64,000 bases of DNA from Diphasiastrum complanatum (taxonomy: Eukaryota > Streptophyta > Lycopodiopsida > Lycopodiales > Lycopodiaceae): positions 70,198,803 to 70,262,802 of the forward strand of contig CM055094.1 of assembly GCA_029204225.1 (NCBI GenBank), in the 5' to 3' direction. The first letter of the stretch is position 1; the number at the start of each line of letters is the position of its first letter. The position numbers were made by a program, and so were the translations under genes. Shown piece after piece: positions 57,840 to 64,000 of the stretch. A model generated the notes under the pieces. That model saw only the letters and a program-made list of their open reading frames with translations. It was not told where the DNA came from and searched no databases.

Positions 57840-58525
57840 AATTTCCCATTTTATTTTCTCAACTTTGATTTTGCATTGGTTCCAAGTCTTTGCAAATATG
57901 ACACTATGTTTGACGGAGAATTTTTCTGCAATATCAGCCTAATATTTTTTTGATGGAATGGATCCAATTCTAGATGAAGCTAATTTGTCATCTCTATATT
58001 TCCACTTTATTTTCTCTACTTTGGTTTTGCATTGGTTCCAGGTCTTTGCAAGTATGACACTATACTTGATGCACAATTCTTGTGTAATATCAACGCAATG
58101 TTTTCTTGACAAATTACATCTTTTCAATGGTAACTATTTTTCTTCAAAAATATCTAACAGGTTAATCTCTAATTCTAACATGGTATTTCCAACTTATCTC
58201 TTTCCAGTTGAAAAGTTTGGCATTGTCATCATTTTTGTGGATTTAATAGAATCGTATGTTTCTTACAAATTTTTTCAAATTTTATTGGTTTCAAATGCTC
58301 TAATTGGCTTCATAAATCTGAATGAAAGGACAATCAAGTATTGGCATGAGATCAAAATGTGAAATACCTTTTGAACCATTTGTTTGCGAACATTTTTCTT
58401 TGAAGACAAGACAAGATAATTATTTAAAGAAATGCATTCTAAATTTTTATGAACACAATTATGTTAGTGGAGCATGTTAATATGCTTACAAATATTTTGA
58501 ATCTATAAGATTTGAATTGTGCTTT

Positions 58526-58561
<36 letters not shown>

Positions 58562-58676
58562 AGACGATAATTATTTCAAGAAATGCATTCTAAATTTTTA
58601 TGAACACAATTATGTTAGTGCAATATGTTAATATACTTAGACATGTTTTGAATCTATAAGATTTGAATTGTGCTTT

Positions 58677-58731
<55 letters not shown>

Positions 58732-59195
58732 CTACTAAAGAGTGCCCGTCCTTGACACCGGGGGCAATGGACGATCGACAATCTATGTGGCGGCTTGCGG
58801 TTGAGACATGTGGATGATGCTCAAAGTGGGCAATTGATGATTGAAAGCGGTGAAGGGGCCAACGACCGGGCCAATGACTGACAAATTTGGGTTACGACCG
58901 ATGGTTTGGGTCGAAGGTCAATGGTTTGGTCAAAAGTTGTCACTAACAATTAGCCAAAATCTTGGGTGGTGAACAATGGTTTGGATGGATGGCCAATGAT
59001 CGTACGAATATGGTGTGGATTTAGGTGAGCGCTGATGATCTGGATGACGGTCAATGATTTGGATGTTGGCCGATCTCGCACATCTTGCATCTTGCAATGT
59101 ATCTCACACATCTCGTCCATAGTAGGGGCCAAAATTTGACCATGTTCAACAATAACAAAGGGAGTATCTTAATAAAAAGTTGACGGGCGGTAGAA
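57840..59195. repeat. Segmental repeat D1, copy 2
   Basis: 57957-59195 matches 13863-15245. The first ~115 bases (57840-57953) are a diverged tandem duplicate of 57995-58110. This copy has two TA-ended units instead of three. It ends near AATAAAAAGTTGACGGGCGG where copy 1 continues into D2. Confidence 0.85.
58680..58731. repeat. CT and AT microsatellites
   Basis: A CT run (58680-58708) directly followed by an AT run (58708-58731). Another AT run is at 58527-58559. Confidence 0.95.
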
Positions 59196-59522
59196 ACTGT
59201 CTGTTAACGGGTGGCCCACAGTTCAAAGTGAATATGTTGTCATGCATGTGGTATGTATATGTGTTTTGTTGGAATTCGATGCTCAGCCTCAATAATGAGC
59301 ATTCTCAAAGGTGTACATAACCTAGAAAAAGAAGGATCGCATTTTTCATAAGGTCAAAAAATCCATTGTCGGATTTTTTTCGACCCAATGTCATCCTTGT
59401 GAAAAATAAATTTTCCAACCTTGGATCGGAATGGATTGAGGTCAAAATTATCCAGACATATTCGACCCTAGATCGGGTCGAATCGGGTCTGATTGACCTC
59501 AAAATTAGAGCTTAAAGTCCAA
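59196..59522. other. No gene recognised
   Basis: The segment contains two near-repeats of a GGTCGAATCGGG / TTGACCTCAAAATT type (59390-59510). Nothing else recognised. Confidence 0.4.
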
Positions 59523-59650
59523 TACATAAATTCAAAGGACATGGTTGCAGATTTGCTCACAAAGCCACTCGACAAACCACTATTCACAAAATAGAGAAAC
59601 ATAAGGGGACTATACAGACACAAGAAAGGTTGCAACATTCAAGAGGGAGT
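59523..59650 (+). pseudogene. Copia RNase H C-terminus and polypurine tract, plus strand
   Basis: The frame from 59523 reads NSKDMVADLLTKPLDKPLF, the standard end of copia pol (usually KDQVADIFTKPL), then TAG, RNIRGLYRHKKGCNIQEGV. GAGGGAGTG at about 59641 is the polypurine tract, and an LTR probably begins at about 59650 (TGCTGGAAATGG). Nothing of the same element is left upstream, where homology starts abruptly. Confidence 0.8.
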
Positions 59651-61155
59651 GCTGGAAATGGGGAACTTATGCAACCATTCTCTGGCGTTCAAGCGAAAGA
59701 TGAAGGAAAAGTGTTTGTTCCTGCAACGAAGTGTTTGACAAATTGAAGGCAAAATGTTCGATCTTTGTCCCTGCTACCAAATGACGAAAATACCCTAGAA
59801 GGAAAGGATGAACCGAAGAGAAACAAGTCGAGTTGACCGTTGGTAGCTCGACGAGCGTGGAGTCTGGTCTACCATGCTCAGCCGCTAAAGGCAACTTCAT
59901 TAGAGGATAACTCATCAACAGTTTAGGATTAAACCTATCTTAACACCATTGCGAGTTGAATGAGAAACTTTGTGACCAAAAGAGGAACTATTGGAATATT
60001 CTCCTAAATTCCCTCAAAAAGTGTCTTAAATTAGGGTGATTTTCAAAAACACCTTGCGCACTCATAAAAAATGTTTGAAAAATGACAAAAAAAAAAAGGT
60101 GCTTTTTAACGTTCTCAAGATTTTTGAACTTTAAAGAAGACATAGTTTGCAAGTCACTTTTTATAATATAATTTAAAATAAAATAACAAAAAATTGAAAC
60201 ATATTAAAATTTGCTCTATTTTTTTAAAAAACATGCATTTCGACACGATAAACTATACACAATGATGTCTTGATTTCATGTATTTTACAAAATTAAATGG
60301 TAGTCTTTCGCAAAATGTCTAGATATTTATGTTTCTTGCACTAATACCAATACATACGAAAAAATTTACATGGGACTTTCACTCTCGTAGCCATCTGTAT
60401 CCCTTGTGAACCATCAAGCAGATCCTGAAGATGTTGTAGAAATGGCTTTGTTGAAAACAGTGGGTCTCCACCCATTTGGCTTGTTAAGTAGTCTACAAAA
60501 TGGGCATAAAAATCACACCAACTATGCATTACATATGATATTTCCAAATATCTTGCTAAACCATCACAACCTAGACAAGTGTAATATTCTTGTGTTATGA
60601 AATCTCCGTGTTATCTTCAATTGCATAGAAATATAATTTTCTATTTCCTTTTGCCACAAAAAGTTGTGGACGTGAGTTCACACCTATTTTTCTTTGTTGT
60701 AGACGTGTGCTAAATATTTAGATTACTAGAGCAAAACAGAGAACAATAAATACAAGACTCTGCAAATAGAAGTTTGGAATATATTTGGATCTAGATAGCA
60801 ACGTTATTGTCATATCCTATTTATTTGCAAAGAAGACATAACAAGATACATTCTCTTCTACAACCAATTTGTTGGCCTTCTTAGCTAGGGTTTCCTGAAA
60901 CAATATGCATAATCATTAATAGATCCTTTGAGCTCTGATCATTAGCAAATGAAAACACTCCCTCTAGCTATAATCTGAACTTTTTCAAAATAACAATATA
61001 TATTGACACATCAATCAAAGGTAGCTTCAGTATTTCAACCATTCCAAGTGCTAAAGCCATTAAAATGTAAACATGATACTAAATTGGCTGATATCTCGAT
61101 AAAATGAGTAGACTATCTAAAATATCCTGTAGAAACCATGAGATAAGATGCTCCA
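59651..61155. other. Probable copia LTR start, then AT-rich DNA; no gene
   Basis: 59651 to perhaps 60000 may be the 3' LTR of the element ending at 59650, but no second LTR is available to set its end. 60000-61155 is AT-rich without recognised genes. Confidence 0.4.
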
Positions 61156-61740
61156 ACTAGATACGATGTATACAATTGGTGTTTCAAGATTCAATGTATC
61201 GGTTGAAACACCAACTCGATGCAGTACATCGAGTTAGTGTGTCCACAACTTGATCCAATGCATCGGATTTTATAATGACTTAAAAAAAAATTATTATAAA
61301 ATCCGATGCATTGCATTGGAACAAACAAACTCAATACGATGCACCGGATTTAAAAAAAAAAATTGTTTAAAAATAGATAATTAAAAAAAAAAATTTCCGA
61401 ATTCCGATGAGCTACAAATCTAGTTGGTGTGTTTGCAAAGGTATTGACATAGTGTATCAAAATTTTCTATTGAATTCTTTTGGAGTGACTTTAAATTAGA
61501 AATGTTGAACGATGTTTTGATACAGAGTATCGAAAATTCGGTTACACCTGTCATTAAATGAGAAGTATTTTTTATTTTGACTTGTTTAACACAAATTTTG
61601 ATATGTCGTATCAAATTTATGGTTAAAACAATCGCTTTCACAGTGAATTCGATACACTGTAAAAAAAAATTAAAGAATTCAATAAGATCTGATTTTCTCA
61701 TTAGTTGCAATATGATTTTCGATACTTTATATGGAAATAT
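61156..61740. repeat. Cluster of short inverted repeats (hairpins)
   Basis: There are several consecutive palindromes: TTGGTGTTTCAA with TTGAAACACCAA (61175-61220); CTCGATG with CATCGAG (~61215-61233); a perfect 21-base pair of arms at 61256-61276 and 61293-61313 with a 16-base loop; then AT-rich pairs around GATAC...GTATC near 61520, 61600 and 61650. The organisation is unlike the surrounding DNA. It could be a foldback element. Confidence 0.75.
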
Positions 61741-62040
61741 GATAATCAAAGCAAATTTCTTTCCATTGTAGTGATTATTCATTTGCATATTCATTTTTTT
61801 GCTACGAAATTTACAAATGGCTTGATGTATTCAGATTTTTTCATATTTTTTTGCTGAATTTGTAAATGTTATCTAGCTCTTGTTTTAATAAAGTTGTCGT
61901 ATTTTTGTTGTTTAAAGTCTCAATATATTACAAAATTCTTATTCTCAGATGATTTTTTCATCTTTTTAAGATTTTCAAAAGATAGAAGCCAACGTGATGC
62001 AAACGACAAAGCCAAAGACTAAGTTGATTTTCTAAGACTG
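61741..62040. other. No gene recognised
   Basis: AT-rich spacer between the hairpin cluster and the duplicated copia flank. Confidence 0.4.
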
Positions 62041-62578
62041 TCACTCTTGTCACCCATTTTCTAAGCGTTGACAAGTGAGATGATGGGCAACTGACCACCC
62101 TTTTTTCAAACTTGACTGGTAAATAAATAGTTAAATGAAAAGTTGCAAGTTGATTGGCCAATCATGCAACTAGTCTATTTCTCACAATTTACCCTAGCAG
62201 CTCAACATGCCAGGCTAGGCAATTTCCCAAGTCCAAAAACCACTTTTCACTTGTCTATGTGACAAGAGGGCCATCTCACCTCATGTGCCAAATGGTGGCA
62301 ATTAAAGATAAGTGTGAAAGGGGAAACCCCTTACTTATTTTCCCTCAAATAATGATGAACTACTCCACTTATCAAATCAAAGTGCAACAGTAATAAAGTG
62401 AAAATGGACCAATGGGAGAAATCCATGTTTTATTAAAGACTTGTCAAGCACTACAAAATAAGTAGTCCTACTACTACATGATCACATATCGAGGATATTA
62501 AAATTTGTGTTTGAAGGTATTGCTTTTTCTTTCTCTATAGAGAAGCCAGTACTGGTGTCTACATTTCTCAGCATTGAT
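62041..62578. repeat. Flank of copia insertion, copy 2
   Basis: Nearly identical to 24311-24880 and ends in the same TTGAT before the LTR. Confidence 0.85.
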
Positions 62579-63188
62579 TGTGAAGGACTTCAGATCAATG
62601 ATGATCCAATCCATAACAAGATCTTGGCTTACAAAAGAAGCTACTCTACCAATCTCACCAATGTAGAAACATTAGCATCTACAAACAAAGTGAGATGCAA
62701 ACTCTAATACAACTTGATCAAACATGAATCAAAAGATAAAGTATTGTTGCTGTTCATACAATATCACACGTGTGGATCCAAAAATAGCAAATATACATCA
62801 TTCTACACATAGAATTGCATGCAATCACAAGTATAGTGCACCAATGGATAGTATAACCAAAGAGAACCATCTATAAGCATAAAATGAGATAGAGAAGAGC
62901 GAAGTTATGTCTTTCCAGGAGTTACATCCCTTTATAACAAGTCAAACCCTATTTGGCTACTTGGCTTTCCCACCAAAATGTAAACCCTACTAATTTTTCT
63001 AGATTCAAAGTACCCAAGGTTCAAATTTGAATCTACTCAAACTCGACTTCTATTTTTCCCACACTTTCAAAAAGTGTTTATTCAAATGAAATTTAGACTA
63101 ATGAACTTTGAAAAGGCAAACTTCAAGTCTAAAACAAAGTTGGCCTCAATTTGCCAAATATGAAAATGTAGCAAATATGACTAAACTC
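62579..63188 (-). repeat. Copia A-type LTR, second locus
   Basis: Starts TGTGAAGG as at 24881 and 37069 and runs to within ~20 bases of the full LTR end, then breaks at ACTAAACTCG. Confidence 0.87.
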
Positions 63189-63389
63189 GAACATCCTCCT
63201 ATTGGAAATTCAGTTTCTTGAGCCAGTTTCTCCTCCTCTCTCTTAGGTTCTTCACTATGGCTTGGGGGCTAGGTCTAGAAGGAAACTTCCTTTGGGATCT
63301 ACGTTTGGTTGGGTGGTTTTGCTCCACATGTGTCCTTTTGGTTGTTTTGCAACAGGATCTATTCAGATCTTCATTTGGTGATCCTTACA
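63189..63389 (+). repeat. Element N1 LTR fragment, 3' end
   Basis: Matches 35660-35859 and 41810-41988 and ends CCTTACA. The next base begins copia gag in the opposite orientation. Confidence 0.85.
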
Positions 63390-63779
63390 CTTTCATACTC
63401 AAAATAAAAGTACTTGGACTTTCTTCATTCTTTTGCAAACAAGAAAAGATTTGTCTTCCTAGAGTCAGCACTCTAGAAGTAGACTTGGATTCATAAAGCT
63501 CAACGAATCCCATGCATCCTTAGATGAAGTACACTTACCAACTTCCTTGAGAAGCTCATTGGACATATTCATCTTGATAATGTGTAGAGCCCTTGTGGCT
63601 CTCTTATCATATCTCATTTAATCTTGTTGTGTTGCTGGTGTCTCCTCCAAACCTACAACAATATGCAAAACATCATTCATCTCAAGAAGTGATTCCATCC
63701 TCACTTTCCACAACGAATAGCTACTTGAGATAAGCCTATCATTGGCTTCCAACATGAATTCATTTATTGTTGTCATGTA
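63390..63779 (-). pseudogene. Copia gag, N-terminal part, second locus
   Basis: The minus strand from ATG at about 63779 reads MTTINEFMLEANDRLISSSY, then LWKVRMESLLEMNDVLHIVV, a TAA or TAG-type stop, RATRALHIIKMNMS, KDAWDSL and, after a frame change, STSRVLTLGRQIFSCLQK. This is the standard N-terminal domain of copia gag. It is the part missing at the 24-37 kb locus. It ends exactly where the N1 LTR fragment starts. Confidence 0.83.
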
Positions 63780-64000
63780 GCAATGACCTAATCTTATTTT
63801 TTAACTCGTTTCAATGCACAAAGCACTCCTTTGAACAACAACAAATATTTTCAAAAGAAATCACAAAGATTTGAAACTATCTTCAAAATTCTTTTTTAGC
63901 ACTTATACCAAGCAAAACTCTATTACGCATACAGACAATTTCAATGTACATGGAAATGACATAACGTGGACCAGAATCATGAAATCTTGATCAACCTATG
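63780..64000 (-). other. Copia leader, second locus, running off the window
   Basis: Non-coding sequence upstream of gag. 63900-64000 matches 36600-36660 with a ~60-base insertion. The primer-binding site and 5' LTR would lie beyond the window end. Confidence 0.75.

Overview
The window looks like nuclear DNA of a land plant with a repeat-rich genome. Evidence: plant-type LTR retrotransposons with initiator-tRNA-Met primer-binding sites (TGGTATCAGAGCC), En/Spm (CACTA) transposase fragments, GT-AG introns, AT-rich composition and a gene of the plant-specific self-incompatibility S1 family. I cannot name the species or lineage. No rRNA, tRNA, CRISPR array or intact transposon was recognised, and almost every coding segment carries stops or frameshifts.

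Layout. 1-2.8 kb: a dispersed repeat and AT-rich DNA. 2.8-13.9 kb: a CACTA transposase pseudogene split by a Ty3/gypsy element (3381-11703). 13.9-21.9 kb: a large segmental repeat with TA microsatellites and a locally triplicated segment holding minus-strand copia-type primer-binding sites. 21.9-23.3 kb: a second CACTA copy that preserves the site the gypsy element occupies in the first. 24.3-37.7 kb: an old minus-strand Ty1/copia element flanked by TTGAT on both sides. It is interrupted by a head-to-tail gypsy array (27872-34760) and by part of a non-coding LTR element (35415-36590). 38.4-39.5 kb: an eleven-unit minisatellite. 40.1-40.7 kb: an S1-family gene on the minus strand. 40.9-44.1 kb: more repeat pieces, including a second copy of the copia-gag/non-coding-LTR junction. 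44.65-51.1 kb: a second type of LTR element without pol, carrying a 30-bp-period repeat and a zinc-knuckle gag remnant. 51.4-53.4 kb: a second minus-strand copia pol. 53.4-57.4 kb: a gene-like island. 57.8-59.2 kb: a copy of the 13.9-15.2 kb segment. 59.5 kb: the tail of a plus-strand copia element. 61.2-61.7 kb: a cluster of hairpins. 62-64 kb: a second copy of the left edge of the 24-37 kb copia insertion.

The most unusual coding signal is at 53396-55385. A degenerate but gap-free histone H3 fold core lies in the same reading frame as a basic and proline/serine-rich linker and a Ulp1-type (C48) SUMO-protease-like region with introns. Next in interest are the S1 gene, which appears intact except for one base in a T run, an unrecognised multi-exon minus-strand gene at 56166-57383, and the gypsy concatemer, whose junctions suggest template switching or circular-DNA insertion rather than ordinary integration.
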